The translations under genes and the position numbers were made by a program. This document shows positions 19,429 to 28,655 of a stretch of 64,000 nt of DNA, one piece after another. The first letter of the stretch is position 1. Each line of letters starts with the position of its first letter. Below the pieces are notes generated by a model. That model was not told the DNA's origin. It worked only from the letters and a program-made list of their open reading frames with translations, and made no database searches. Origin of the DNA: Sinorhizobium sp. BG8 (GTDB taxonomy: Bacteria > Pseudomonadota > Alphaproteobacteria > Rhizobiales > Rhizobiaceae); NCBI RefSeq assembly GCF_016864555.1, contig NZ_CP044011.1:1159001-1223000 (forward strand), written 5' to 3'.

Positions 19429-19842
19429 TTATTTTAATACCGCGGTGTGCGGCCCTTCTTGGGTTTGCGTTTAGCAAGGAGCGTGGTGTTCCGGACGCAA
19501 TTTGCCTGCGCTGCGAGAGCGGGGCCGCCCGGACGCTGCGGCTTATAAGGGCAAAGCCCGGTAAAAGTCAAATCCGCCCTGGGAAACGAGGCGGTCTCCG
19601 TCCAAATCGTTAACGGGAAAAGCAATCGCAGATTGTCCGAGATTGCAATTGCCGCGCCTAGACTACCGTTACGTCAGGCGGAAAAAATTGATTTTAAACA
19701 AGAATTCCCGGTCGATATCTGTCAAGTCCGTGCATATTTACTAAAACTCTCATTAACTATTAGCCCCCATAGTCGAAACGGGATGGGAGGCTGAGATTTC
19801 AATGCGCTCCTGAGGTCCATAGTCCTTTTGGGGAGCCATGAC
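19429..19842. other. Divergent promoter region, no gene seen
   Basis: A 414-base gap between rpmH (leftward) and the chemoreceptor (rightward). It becomes unusually A+T-rich for this genome around 19680-19770 (runs such as GATTTTAAACAAGAATT and CATTAACTATTA), as expected for promoters. No open frame, tRNA or clear repeat was found. Confidence 0.5.
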
Positions 19843-21873
19843 GTGAAAATTCGCGGTAAAATCTATCTGATCGTCGGGATCATGGGTTTCATATCCATCC
19901 TGATCGGCGCCATGTCCATCAGTGTCGTCAATGAATACAATCAGAAACTACGGGAATACGAGAACGCCTCCGACCGCGCCTTTCTCGGTGAACACCTGAA
20001 CCGCCAGGTGACTGCCGTTGTCATGGAGGCGCGCGGCGTCTACGCATCCACCTCGACGGAAGGGGCCAAGAAGTTCGCCGACGGCATCGTCAAGGAGTTG
20101 AACGGCATCGACGAGACGCTTGCGCAGTGGCGCCCGCTGGTTCCCGCGGCCCAGATTTCCGAGTTCGATGCCGTCGTCGCGCGCGCCGCCGAGTTCCGTG
20201 GCTTCCGCTCGGAAACGGCGCGGCTGGGAACGGAGGTATCGATCGCGGCTGCCAACGAACAGGGCAACAACGACGCCAACCGTGCAAACCGAAAGGCCTT
20301 CCAGGCTGAGATCGACGACGTGGTCAAGTTCGACCGCGCAAATCTCGAGACCATCAAGGCAGACATTTCCTCCTTCGAGACGCTGATGCTCTCGATCCTC
20401 CTGGCGACGATGGGCGTCGGCCTCGTTGCGGGCGGCGGCGCTGCATTCTACATCGCGACCAAGCAGCTCAGCGCGCCGATCCAGAACGTCACCGACACGA
20501 TGAAGCGTCTCGCTGCGGGCGATCTCGAGTCCGAGGTTCCGTATCGGGGCCGCAAGGACGAGATCGGCGATATGGCCGCGGCCGTCGCCGTCTTCCGCCA
20601 GAACGCACTCACCGTCCGCGATCTGAATGCTCAGGAGCGGGTACTTCGCGAAAAGAGCGCCGATCTCCAGTCGAGCATTGCCGTGGTCGTTGATGCCGCA
20701 GCGTCAGGCGATTTCACCAGCCGGATCGAAAAGGACTACGGCGATCAGAACCTCAACCGCTTCGCCGCAAGCGTGAACGAACTCGTGTCCGGCGTGGACC
20801 AGGGCATTGGCGAGACCCGGCGGGTGATCGGATCGCTTGCCGAGGGCGACCTGACCCGCACCATGCAGGGAGATTTCCGCGGCGCCTTCGCCGAACTGCA
20901 GGCGAACGTCAACAATGCGCTGGCTATCCTCAGGAGCACGATGGGCGACGTTCGCGTCTCCACCGACTCGATCAACGCCAATTCCGGTGAGTTGCGCTCC
21001 GCCTCCGACGATCTGTCAAAGCGCACCGAGCAGCAGGCTGCTGCGCTGGAGGAGACGTCTGCCGCTCTCGAAGAGATCACCGCCGCCGTTAAGAACTCGA
21101 CGGAGCGCGCCCAGGAAGCCACTGTAATGGTCGGCGAGGCCACGAGGAGCGCGAAGCAGTCCGGCGAGGTCGTGCGCAACGCGATCGATGCCATGGGCCG
21201 CATCGAGCAGGCGTCCAGCGAAATCAACCAGATCATCAACGTCATCGATGAGATCGCCTTCCAGACCAACCTGCTGGCGCTCAACGCAGGCGTCGAAGCA
21301 GCGCGCGCCGGCGATGCCGGCAAGGGTTTCGCTGTCGTAGCCCAGGAGGTTCGTGAGCTTGCCCAGCGTGCGGCAAGCGCAGCCAAGGACATCAAGGGGC
21401 TCATCACCAAGTCGAGCGACGAAGTCTCCGTCGGTGTCAAATACGTCCAGGCAACAGGCTCTGCCCTGTCCGACATCGAAAATCGCGTCCTCAAGATCAA
21501 CGATCATATCCATTCGATCGCAACGGCCGCACGCGAGCAGTCAACGGGCCTGCAGGAAGTCAGCACGGCGATCAACCAGATGGACCAGGTCACGCAGCAC
21601 AATGCGGCGATGGTCGAAGAGACGTCGGCTGCGACGCACAAGCTCAAGAGCGAGGCGGATACGCTTGCGGGGCTGATGGCCAAGTTCCGCACGGGCGATG
21701 GCTTCCAGACGCAGTCCCGGCCCGTTGAAGTGGCAGCAACCGCCCGGCCCGTCGCTTCGCCTGCGCGGCGCATGATCGGCAACGTTGCCCGGGCCTTCGG
21801 GGCAAGTCGGCTGCGGTCGCCGAGGAGAGCTGGGAAGAGTTCTGAGCTCTTCGGCCAGAACGAAGCCGCCTGA
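19843..21873 (+). CDS. Methyl-accepting chemotaxis protein
   Basis: 676-residue transmembrane chemoreceptor. Helix 1 is near residues 5-28 (IYLIVGIMGFISILIGAMSI), then a periplasmic helical sensor domain of about 155 residues, helix 2 (LSILLATMGVGLVAGGGAAFYIA), a HAMP domain (LSAPIQNVTDTMKRLAAGDLE) and a second HAMP-like unit before the signalling coiled coil. The hairpin tip is DEIAFQTNLLALNAGVEAARAG. No C-terminal CheR-docking pentapeptide is evident. The start is GTG 19843, seven bases after GGGGAG. A nearby ATG at 19838 is a decoy, out of frame and stopping after two codons. Ligand unknown. Confidence 0.93.
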   Translation: MKIRGKIYLIVGIMGFISILIGAMSISVVNEYNQKLREYENASDRAFLGEHLNRQVTAVVMEARGVYASTSTEGAKKFADGIVKELNGIDETLAQWRPLVPAAQISEFDAVVARAAEFRGFRSETARLGTEVSIAAANEQGNNDANRANRKAFQAEIDDVVKFDRANLETIKADISSFETLMLSILLATMGVGLVAGGGAAFYIATKQLSAPIQNVTDTMKRLAAGDLESEVPYRGRKDEIGDMAAAVAVFRQNALTVRDLNAQERVLREKSADLQSSIAVVVDAAASGDFTSRIEKDYGDQNLNRFAASVNELVSGVDQGIGETRRVIGSLAEGDLTRTMQGDFRGAFAELQANVNNALAILRSTMGDVRVSTDSINANSGELRSASDDLSKRTEQQAAALEETSAALEEITAAVKNSTERAQEATVMVGEATRSAKQSGEVVRNAIDAMGRIEQASSEINQIINVIDEIAFQTNLLALNAGVEAARAGDAGKGFAVVAQEVRELAQRAASAAKDIKGLITKSSDEVSVGVKYVQATGSALSDIENRVLKINDHIHSIATAAREQSTGLQEVSTAINQMDQVTQHNAAMVEETSAATHKLKSEADTLAGLMAKFRTGDGFQTQSRPVEVAATARPVASPARRMIGNVARAFGASRLRSPRRAGKSSELFGQNEAA

Positions 21874-21891
21874 TCACTGGAATCACCAGCA

Positions 21892-21916
21892 CGGCGCGCC
21901 CGTAAGCGGCGCGCCG
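21892..21916 (+). terminator. Hairpin after chemoreceptor gene
   Basis: CGGCGCGCC and GGCGCGCCG form a perfect 9-base-pair stem with loop CGTAAGC, about 20 bases after the stop codon. No long T-run follows, so it may be a weak terminator or an mRNA 3'-end stabiliser. Confidence 0.5.
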
Positions 21917-22125
21917 AACTCTTGTCGGGCATCTATCTGTTGCGGAGGCGATGGGAAACCGGCCTCGCCACATCGGTGCGACTTTCTGACCAAGGCATTG
22001 GAAAACCTCCTGTGATCTCATATTATGGGTTGCCGGCGCCCAATCTCGTTGCCGGTCCTCCGCAAGGGGATCGCGTGGCGCAGGTCGGTGGCCTCGCGCG
22101 AAATAGGTGACTTCGGGAGATCGAG

Positions 22126-23592
22126 ATGTTTGGTAAAGAGACCTCTCCCCCGCTTGACGATCCTCCGGTTCCCGTCGCCGGCTTGATGTCCGGCCTGTCC
22201 GGCAAGCTGCTGTTGCTGACGGTCGTCGGCGTGATCATCGCCGAAATCCTGATCTTCGTCCCTTCCGTCGCGAGCATGCGTTTGCGCTGGCTGAATGATC
22301 GGCTGAATACCGCCGCTGCCGCTGCCGTGGTCGTGGACGGGCTGAGGGACCACGAACTCCCTCGTCCGTTGCAGGACGAGACGCTGGTGGCGACAGGAAC
22401 GAAGGCGATCGTGCTCCGGCGCAGCGACGCCTCGCGCATGATCGCGATCTCGGACATGCCGCCGGAGGTCGATGCGCAGTACGACCTTTCCGACGTGGGG
22501 CCGGTCGCTGCGATCCGTGATGCGTTCGACACCCTCTTCTTCGGCGGCCAGCGCGTCATCCGCGTCTACGGCCCCGTCGGCGAAAGCGATGCGGTCATCG
22601 AGCTGGTGCTGAAGGACAAGGCCCTGCGCTTCGCCATGCTGGCCTATGCCCGCAACGTCCTCGTGCTGACGATCATCATCTCCATGATTACGGCAGGGCT
22701 GATCTTCCTTGCCATCAACCGGATGCTGATCCGGCCGATCCGCCGGATGACCGCGAACATGCGCGAGTTTGCCGGCGATCCCGGCGATCCATCTCGCGTA
22801 CTGGTGCCGAGCGAAGGCCGCGACGAGCTGGTGGTAGCGGAGATCCACCTGTCGCAGATGCAGCAGGCGCTGCAGCGCACCCTCAAGGAACAGAAAAATC
22901 TCGCCGATCTCGGCCTGGCCGTCTCCAAGATCAATCACGACATGCGCAACATCCTTTCCTCGGCCCAGCTGATGTCGGACAGGCTCGCGGACGTAGACGA
23001 TCCGGTGGTCAAGCGTTTCGCGCCGAAGCTCCTGCGCACCATCGACCGGGCCGTGGCCTATACCACTGACGTGCTCTCCTACGGGCGGATGCGCGAACCG
23101 GAGCCGCGCCGGCGTTTCGTCCCGCTGCTGCCGCTCGTCAAGGACGTGGCCGAGATGCTGGCGATCGATCCGAGGAGCGGCATCGAATTCGTCGTCGAGA
23201 TCGACGCGCTTCTCGAAGTCGACGCCGACAGCGAGCAGTTGTTCCGCGTGATCCACAATATCTGCCGCAACGCAGTCCAGGCTCTCCTGCAGGACCGTGG
23301 CTCCGAACGCCGCATTGTGGTCAGTGGGGACCGGACCGGCAGCGTCGTCTCCATCGCCATCGACGACACCGGCCCCGGCATGCCGGCGAAGGCCCGCGAA
23401 AACCTGTTCGCGGCCTTCCGCGGCTCCGCCCGTTCGGGCGGCACCGGCCTTGGCCTGGCGATCGCGCGCGAACTGGTGCTCGCCCATGGCGGCGCCATCA
23501 CCCTTGTCGATAAACAGACGCCCGGAACGCTGTTTCACATCGAGCTTCCGGACCGCCCCGTGCCGCTCGACGCCTTCCGTCATCGCGCCTGA
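22126..23592 (+). CDS. Membrane sensor histidine kinase
   Basis: 488-residue two-component sensor. Helix 1 near residues 25-50, a periplasmic domain of about 130 residues, helix 2 (VLVLTIIISMITAGLIFLAI), HAMP, a HisKA-like dimerisation helix with KINHDMRN (H271, the likely phosphorylated His), and an HATPase domain with N-box NICRNAVQAL, G1 DDTGPGMP and G2 GGTGLGLAI. The H-box with Asp-Met-Arg-Asn after the His, rather than Glu-Leu-Arg-Thr, places it outside the classical HPK1 group. No response regulator is adjacent, so it is an orphan; partner and signal are unknown. Confidence 0.9.
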   Translation: MFGKETSPPLDDPPVPVAGLMSGLSGKLLLLTVVGVIIAEILIFVPSVASMRLRWLNDRLNTAAAAAVVVDGLRDHELPRPLQDETLVATGTKAIVLRRSDASRMIAISDMPPEVDAQYDLSDVGPVAAIRDAFDTLFFGGQRVIRVYGPVGESDAVIELVLKDKALRFAMLAYARNVLVLTIIISMITAGLIFLAINRMLIRPIRRMTANMREFAGDPGDPSRVLVPSEGRDELVVAEIHLSQMQQALQRTLKEQKNLADLGLAVSKINHDMRNILSSAQLMSDRLADVDDPVVKRFAPKLLRTIDRAVAYTTDVLSYGRMREPEPRRRFVPLLPLVKDVAEMLAIDPRSGIEFVVEIDALLEVDADSEQLFRVIHNICRNAVQALLQDRGSERRIVVSGDRTGSVVSIAIDDTGPGMPAKARENLFAAFRGSARSGGTGLGLAIARELVLAHGGAITLVDKQTPGTLFHIELPDRPVPLDAFRHRA

Positions 23593-23733
23593 TTAAAGTT
23601 TGTCCAGGAATTTCAATGGGATGTCGGTATCTCAACAGCAAAATGCCGATTTTTTCGCAAATTCGCTTGCAATGGGGCGCGGGACGATTTAGGAGATCGC
23701 CTCGCAGCCGGACAACACGCTCCTGCTGCCGAC

Positions 23734-23810
23734 GCACCCGTAGCTCAGCTGGATAGAGCACCAGACTACGAATCTGGGGGTCAGGAGTTCGAATCTCTTC
23801 GGGTGCGCCA
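23734..23810 (+). tRNA. tRNA-Arg (anticodon ACG)
   Basis: Cloverleaf read directly: acceptor GCACCCG pairs with CGGGTGC (23800-23806), the D-arm includes AGCTCAGCTGGATAGAGC, the anticodon stem CCAGA/TCTGG surrounds loop CTACGAA with anticodon ACG, the T-loop is TTCGAAT, and CCA is encoded. ACG, with A34 modified to inosine, reads CGU/CGC/CGA. A T-run follows at 23811. An accessory stretch begins immediately downstream. Confidence 0.97.
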
Positions 23811-24557
23811 TTTTTCTTCCCCTCGTAATTTAGATAGATGCGACGGTCACACCGTACAGGTTTCGAACCTCGTGGCAGCTATGTCATCAAGTTTGCTTGT
23901 CGCCCCAATCCCGCTTCGCTCTTTCCTCCATGCATCGCGCAACTCTTGAAGCGCAGAAATGGTCAGAAGCGCGATAAAGCTATTCAAATGATCCCAGAAT
24001 CTTTGCCGCGCCGCGCTGCTGTTCGGTGTCCTGTGCTTGGTCTTGCCTATTGAAGTCCACTCGGATCGAAATATGCAGGGGATCATCTCACCGGCTGCCC
24101 CTCAACCACCGTCTCGGAACGTCCAGATCGGGTGGTCAGCGGACATTGCGGTGACATCGACTAGCCCCGACGATCCCCGCAACAGAAAGGGAGAAAGGAA
24201 TTCTCTCGTGCCTCCGTTTCCCTTAGGCCTCGCTGCATCTCGTTCCCGGCATGAGCTGATATGTTCGGTGATCTCCGGAGCTGCCCCGAGCGTCATTGTC
24301 CGCTCGCAAAAGGAAGGGAGAAAGTGTACAATCTGCCGAGAACGCGAGCAAGTTGAGTGAATGCACGACGGGGGAGGGTACATAGCCCAGCAACCCACGC
24401 GTGACTGTTCCGCCAAGAGCATTCGCCCGACCTCCGCAGGACCCGACGGCAGGGAACGGGCGCCAAAGACAGCGTCCTCAACTCCACCCGACAACGCCGT
24501 GCCTATGTAGTTTGATGCGGCTTCCTGTCAGGTGATTGCGCTGAATGGGACGAACCA
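23811..24557. other. Long non-coding stretch after tRNA-Arg
   Basis: 747 bases with no convincing gene: the open frames lack ribosome sites and family resemblance. Base composition is more mixed than in the flanking core genes. The position after a tRNA gene suggests inserted DNA, but I found no integrase and no convincing copy of the tRNA 3' end downstream. Confidence 0.5.
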
Positions 24558-25853
24558 ATGAAAAAGCAGGAACTGGAAAAGCTCTTTGTCGACTGCGATC
24601 GTCTGAAGGAGCTGTGCGAGCAAATGCATCGCTGCCGGCCGTGTGGGTCGGGCAATTCGTCCGGCAAGCCCAAGGCGCGACTGGCGCGGGCACCGCGAGA
24701 CGCCCAGACGCGCGAACCCAGCCCCGATGACATCCGGTACAATCGCGGCTTCTTGGGGGTGCCTTACAAAAAGGAGGATCTCTTCCGATCGGGAATGTCG
24801 GCCGAGGAGCAATTGCGAGAGGCGGTTGAGCAATATCGGAAGGAGCCGTCGGCCAAAGGCGCGATTCTGATTGAAATGGCGATCAATCGCATTGGCATCA
24901 GCGGACGGACGGACAAGGAAATCGCCGGGCTGGTAGACGAAGCGAAGAAGCTGCTGGCCGAGAAGCTGAAGCGGAAGGGCAAGGGCGGGTCCCAAGGCGA
25001 TAACGTTACCGGAACCATCTACCAGCACTCTGACTTTGGTGGCGCGTCCATGTTCCTCAACCTGTCTGTGGGCGGCCTGTTGACCGGCTTCGTCAACCTC
25101 AGCTGGTTCAACTTCAATGACCGGGTCTCGTCCGCAGAGCATGGCGCGAGTCCAGACGAGGTTGGTGGCCGCCTGTTCTTGTTCCAGACGGACCGCTTCC
25201 GGGACCGTTACGTCAAGCTGGATGCCAACGGTGGGGATAATCCCAGGCTTTCCTCCCTCGGTTCGTTCATGAACGATCGCACTTCGTCGGTCCTCATCTA
25301 CCGGAAATCCCTGAACGAAGTCGTCCAATCGCTCGGCAACCTCGTATCCCCAAGCCAGATCACGGCTGCCATTTCCTCGCAGGAGAAGCTGTCGCCACGG
25401 GGCGATCCCATCCTGACCTGGGACCTGTTTCCGGACGGCAAGGACGGCCACCCGAATGAGACCGGGAAAATGTACGTCTACGTCCGAATTCCGGTCGAGG
25501 TCGAGGTGAACAACTGGTTCAACTATGATGCGGAGATACGCTTCTGGATCTATCTCTACGTCACTCAGGATGGACGGCTCAACGCCTGGCCGGATTACTA
25601 CGGCGCTTGGGTTGAGGGCGGGATCCTGACCGACGACATATTGGCCGAGCTGATGGGCGAGGAAGGCATTGTGACCTCCTTGCCCGAGGTTATCGGCCTG
25701 CTCGGAGCGGCCACCACCCTTGCCAATCTCGGCGCGCCCTACTCCAACGTCTACCTGCTGCCTGGTCGCAACGAGGACCGGGGCAACACAAATGACGATG
25801 TAACGGTCGTCTTGGTTGAGGGCATGCCAGGACCTCCTGGGCCGATCCTCTAG
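24558..25853 (+). CDS. Unrecognised protein with a beta/gamma-crystallin-like calcium-binding domain
   Basis: 431 residues; the full-length protein is not recognised. Residues 152-250 look like two Greek-key motifs. Motif 1 has YQHSDFGG (155-162) and NDRVSS (187-192); motif 2 has LFLFQTDRF and NDRTSS (239-244). Both hexamers fit the double-clamp rule (N/D)(N/D)XX(S/T)S of calcium-binding beta/gamma-crystallins. The N-terminus has four Cys (C13, C20, C26, C29) that could bind metal, then charged helical sequence. Residues 285-345 are aromatic-rich beta (VNNWFNYDAEIRFWIYLYV). No signal peptide is evident. GGGA lies eight bases before the ATG. Isolated in an accessory stretch. Confidence 0.75.
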   Translation: MKKQELEKLFVDCDRLKELCEQMHRCRPCGSGNSSGKPKARLARAPRDAQTREPSPDDIRYNRGFLGVPYKKEDLFRSGMSAEEQLREAVEQYRKEPSAKGAILIEMAINRIGISGRTDKEIAGLVDEAKKLLAEKLKRKGKGGSQGDNVTGTIYQHSDFGGASMFLNLSVGGLLTGFVNLSWFNFNDRVSSAEHGASPDEVGGRLFLFQTDRFRDRYVKLDANGGDNPRLSSLGSFMNDRTSSVLIYRKSLNEVVQSLGNLVSPSQITAAISSQEKLSPRGDPILTWDLFPDGKDGHPNETGKMYVYVRIPVEVEVNNWFNYDAEIRFWIYLYVTQDGRLNAWPDYYGAWVEGGILTDDILAELMGEEGIVTSLPEVIGLLGAATTLANLGAPYSNVYLLPGRNEDRGNTNDDVTVVLVEGMPGPPGPIL

Positions 25854-26412
25854 CACTCGCGGTTCAAAGGCGTAGGCTTCGAGGTGGAGGATTGGTGCCA
25901 AGCTTGATGTTCGCAACGGGTCGATGCGCGACAATCCCGGTTGCTATCCCCTTAGCTCTGCAGATGGCGCAAAGCAGGACATTCCACTTCGAGTGGTGAT
26001 CTCAGATATCAATAGGCGCAGCAATGACATCGCGGTGCCCGGTTTCGTCTTGTCCGGCACGCCATTTTCTCAACGCTTTCATCGTTCTTGACCGAGGTGC
26101 CGCGGAAGCGGGCCCTGTTGATTAACGTGATCGCATCTGGAAGCGAGTGGCGGAATGCGCCGCGAGATGCATCCCACACGGTGATCCAGAGTTCCCCAAG
26201 CAGAGAAATTAGGACCAGGTGCCGATGTCAAAGCGTGATGGCGGAGCTTTTGAAGGTTGGCCGCCGAATCGCTGCTGGACATCTCAAATGTGATGGGCAG
26301 GTGGAGGCGTTTGCACCACTCCAGGTCGAGTGGGCAACCGTCGGGATAGAGCGGGGAATGTCGAGCGCGCGAGAAAGTCCGGGTGTGTTATAGTGTCCAT
26401 GGGGGAAGAGCC
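25854..26412. other. Non-coding stretch between two orphan genes
   Basis: 559 bases without a supportable gene. The end of the stretch, CGGCACGCCATTTT near 26056-26069, faintly resembles a tRNA 3' end, but no cloverleaf can be drawn. Confidence 0.45.
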
Positions 26413-26871
26413 ATGACGGATTTTAGCTTCGCCAATCTGAGCCGCTATTTCATCGAGGTCGAGTGGGTTCTGACCTGGTTTCCGATCCGGGACGAAGCCG
26501 TGATCAACCGACCGATCATGCGAAATGGGACAATCAACCACCGGAGCGACGACTTCGGACCGGGCATCGGCGGAGGGGCGGGCGCGGTGTATTGGCTCGG
26601 CGAAGCCGAGGGGCTACCGCCAGCGGGTTTGGCGAACGGATTCGCGGAGATCTACGGCGATCTCGATCACCGGCTGTCTGTGTCCCTGGAGATCAAGCTC
26701 GGTGGCATGAGGAGCAGCCACCGTGTGGCTGCGCCACCCGGCCAACGACTGCCCTTCATGCTGAACATTGCCCAAGGCGGGCAGGATGCCGATGGCACGG
26801 CGCTCACCTTGTTCGGAACCATCGTGACCAGTGAGCAACTCGGCCTCAGGCTTGTCGCTACCGAGCGTTAG
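26413..26871 (+). CDS. Hypothetical protein, unrecognised
   Basis: 152 residues starting MTDFSFANLSRYF. The ATG at 26413 is preceded by GGGGGAAGAG, a good ribosome site; a longer frame from GTG 26383 has none. The protein looks soluble and beta-rich, with Gly-rich GPGIGGGAGAVYW near residue 52 and alternating hydrophobic strands toward the C-terminus (LSVSLEIKLGG, LPFMLNIAQGG). No signal peptide, membrane helix or known motif. Lies in the same accessory stretch as the beta/gamma-crystallin-like gene, 560 bases downstream on the same strand; a functional link is only a guess. Confidence 0.65.
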   Translation: MTDFSFANLSRYFIEVEWVLTWFPIRDEAVINRPIMRNGTINHRSDDFGPGIGGGAGAVYWLGEAEGLPPAGLANGFAEIYGDLDHRLSVSLEIKLGGMRSSHRVAAPPGQRLPFMLNIAQGGQDADGTALTLFGTIVTSEQLGLRLVATER

Positions 26872-27003
26872 AACGGGTTTGCATCGCCCGGGAGGCCTTC
26901 TGTTGCCGCAGAATTGAAATGGCGCGGTGAAACGTAAGCGGTGATGTCGGGGTGCTCACCGTTCGCGCGTCCTTCGTCGTGAAATTGGAAATGGAGGTCC
27001 CGA

Positions 27004-27642
27004 ATGGGCGACCTGGTTCTCACCACCTATGACTGGGTTCCCAAGTCCCCGCGGGGCTATGTGCGCGACATACGTGTGCGCTGGGCATTGGAAGAGGCCG
27101 GGCTGCCGTACCGGGTCGAGAAAACACCATTCCGCGCGCGGGGTGCCGAGCATTTCGCGCACCAACCCTTCGGCCAGGTGCCGTGGTTGACCGATGGAGA
27201 CATCTCGATCTTCGAGAGCGGCGCAATCCTGCTTCATCTGGGCGAGCGCAGTGACGCGCTCATCCCTTCCGATCCGCGTGGTCGCAGCACTGTGGTCGAG
27301 TGGCTGTTCGCGGCGCTCAATTCGGTCGAGGCGGCAAGCCTCCCCTGGTCCATATTCGTGTTCTCCGGCGACACCACTGAAACGCCGGGACGAAAACATC
27401 TGGACGGGTTCCTCGAGACCCGGCTGAAGCATATGGATGCGGTGCTGGCTGAACGCGAGTGGCTGGCCGGATGCTTCTCAATCGCCGATATACTCATGGC
27501 GGATGTGCTGCGCCTCGTCGGCAGGTTCGACGGGCTGGCGGCGCATCCAGCCTGCCGCGACTATGTCGCGCGCGCCACGGCGCGCCCGTCTTTTGTGAAG
27601 GCACACGCAGACCAGATGGCGCATTTTGCTGCGGCGGACTGA
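27004..27642 (+). CDS. Glutathione S-transferase family protein
   Basis: 212 residues with a thioredoxin-like N-terminal domain (VRWALEEAGLPYRVEK) containing the glutathione gamma-Glu contact FESGAILLHLGE, followed by an all-helical domain with FSIADILMADVLR. The catalytic Ser/Tyr near residue 12-20 is not obvious; SPRGYVRDIR replaces the usual SPxSxKVR. Substrate unknown. Followed 35 bases later by an esterase gene on the same strand. Confidence 0.87.
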   Translation: MGDLVLTTYDWVPKSPRGYVRDIRVRWALEEAGLPYRVEKTPFRARGAEHFAHQPFGQVPWLTDGDISIFESGAILLHLGERSDALIPSDPRGRSTVVEWLFAALNSVEAASLPWSIFVFSGDTTETPGRKHLDGFLETRLKHMDAVLAEREWLAGCFSIADILMADVLRLVGRFDGLAAHPACRDYVARATARPSFVKAHADQMAHFAAAD

Positions 27643-27677
27643 TCGACACCAGAACCAAGAGACAAGGGTTGCGAGCG

Positions 27678-28565
27678 ATGGCAGATGACAGCGGAATCGA
27701 CGGCATTCGCGCTTTGCTGACGTCCAAGCCCCGGCCTGTCGGCTGGACGGAGAGACGGGAGAGGATCGACGAGGTGGGTTCCATCTTCCCGGTCGCCGAC
27801 GACATCGCACTGGAACCGGTGGATCTGGGCGGAGTTGCCGCGGAATGGTCGTTGGCTCCCGGCAGCGATCCGGGGCGGGTGCTCCTCTTCTTTCATGGGG
27901 GTGGATATTGCTCGGGTTCGATCATGAGCCATCGCCGTCTGGTTACAGAGGCCGGCCGGGCGGCGGGCGTGCGCACGCTCGCCGTTGACTACCGTCTAGC
28001 GCCCGAGAACCCCTTTCCCGCCGCGCTCGAAGATGCTGCTGCCTCGTGGCGCCACCTGCTCGACACAGGATATGCACCCGATCGCATCGTCGTTGGCGGT
28101 GACAGTGCCGGCGGCGGGATCACGCTGTCGCTTCTGGGGAGCCTGCGCGACAAGGGCAAGGAACTTCCCGCGTGCGGGTGGCTGATCTCGCCCTGGACCG
28201 ATCTGACGATGTCGGGGGAGACACTTGCTTCGAATGACGCCATCGACCCGCTCATACACGCCGGATATCTCGCCGAACTCGCCGATGCCTATCTCGGCCC
28301 CGATACGGATCGGCGCGATCCGCGCGTCTCGCCGCTCTTTGCAAACCTTGAGGGGCTGCCGCCGCTCCTCATCCAGGTAGGCTCCGCGGAAACGTTGCTT
28401 TCGGATGCGACGCGTCTTGCCGGGGCAGCGGGGGAAGCGGATGTCGCGGTCACGCTCGAGATCTGGCCACACATGATCCACGCCTGGCCACTGTGGAACG
28501 CCAGACTGGAACCGGGACGCCGGGCGCTGGCGACCGCCGGCGCCTTCATCCGGAGTCATCTGTGA
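27678..28565 (+). CDS. Alpha/beta hydrolase, acetyl-esterase/HSL family
   Basis: 295-residue serine esterase of the hormone-sensitive-lipase group. The oxyanion motif is FFHGGGYCSGS, the nucleophile elbow GGDSAGGG, the acid lies in the LLIQVGSAETLLSDA segment and the catalytic His in WPHMIHAWPLW. Start at ATG 27678 (MADDSGIDGIRALL), after GCGAGCG; the longer frame runs back into the GST gene. Likely cytoplasmic and active on short-chain esters; natural substrate unknown. Confidence 0.9.
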   Translation: MADDSGIDGIRALLTSKPRPVGWTERRERIDEVGSIFPVADDIALEPVDLGGVAAEWSLAPGSDPGRVLLFFHGGGYCSGSIMSHRRLVTEAGRAAGVRTLAVDYRLAPENPFPAALEDAAASWRHLLDTGYAPDRIVVGGDSAGGGITLSLLGSLRDKGKELPACGWLISPWTDLTMSGETLASNDAIDPLIHAGYLAELADAYLGPDTDRRDPRVSPLFANLEGLPPLLIQVGSAETLLSDATRLAGAAGEADVAVTLEIWPHMIHAWPLWNARLEPGRRALATAGAFIRSHL

Positions 28566-28655
28566 CATGCCGACCATCGTTCACGTGGAGTGACTCACGC
28601 CTTTGCAGAACGCAACGTAGAGCGGAGGGCCGCGGTCCCGATCCGCGTCAATCGA

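Noticed and set aside
17073-19842. Replication origin near rpmH-rnpA-yidC
   Set aside because: That location applies in many bacteria, but here there is no dnaA and no cluster of DnaA boxes in the A+T-rich gap; rhizobial origins lie elsewhere.
19838-19846. ATG at 19838 as start of the chemoreceptor
   Set aside because: It is out of frame and meets TGA after two codons; GTG 19843 has the ribosome site and the right frame.
26056-26069. CGGCACGCCATTTT as a possible att copy of the tRNA-Arg 3' end
   Set aside because: Only about nine contiguous bases agree with the tRNA end and its T-run; no T-arm can be aligned.
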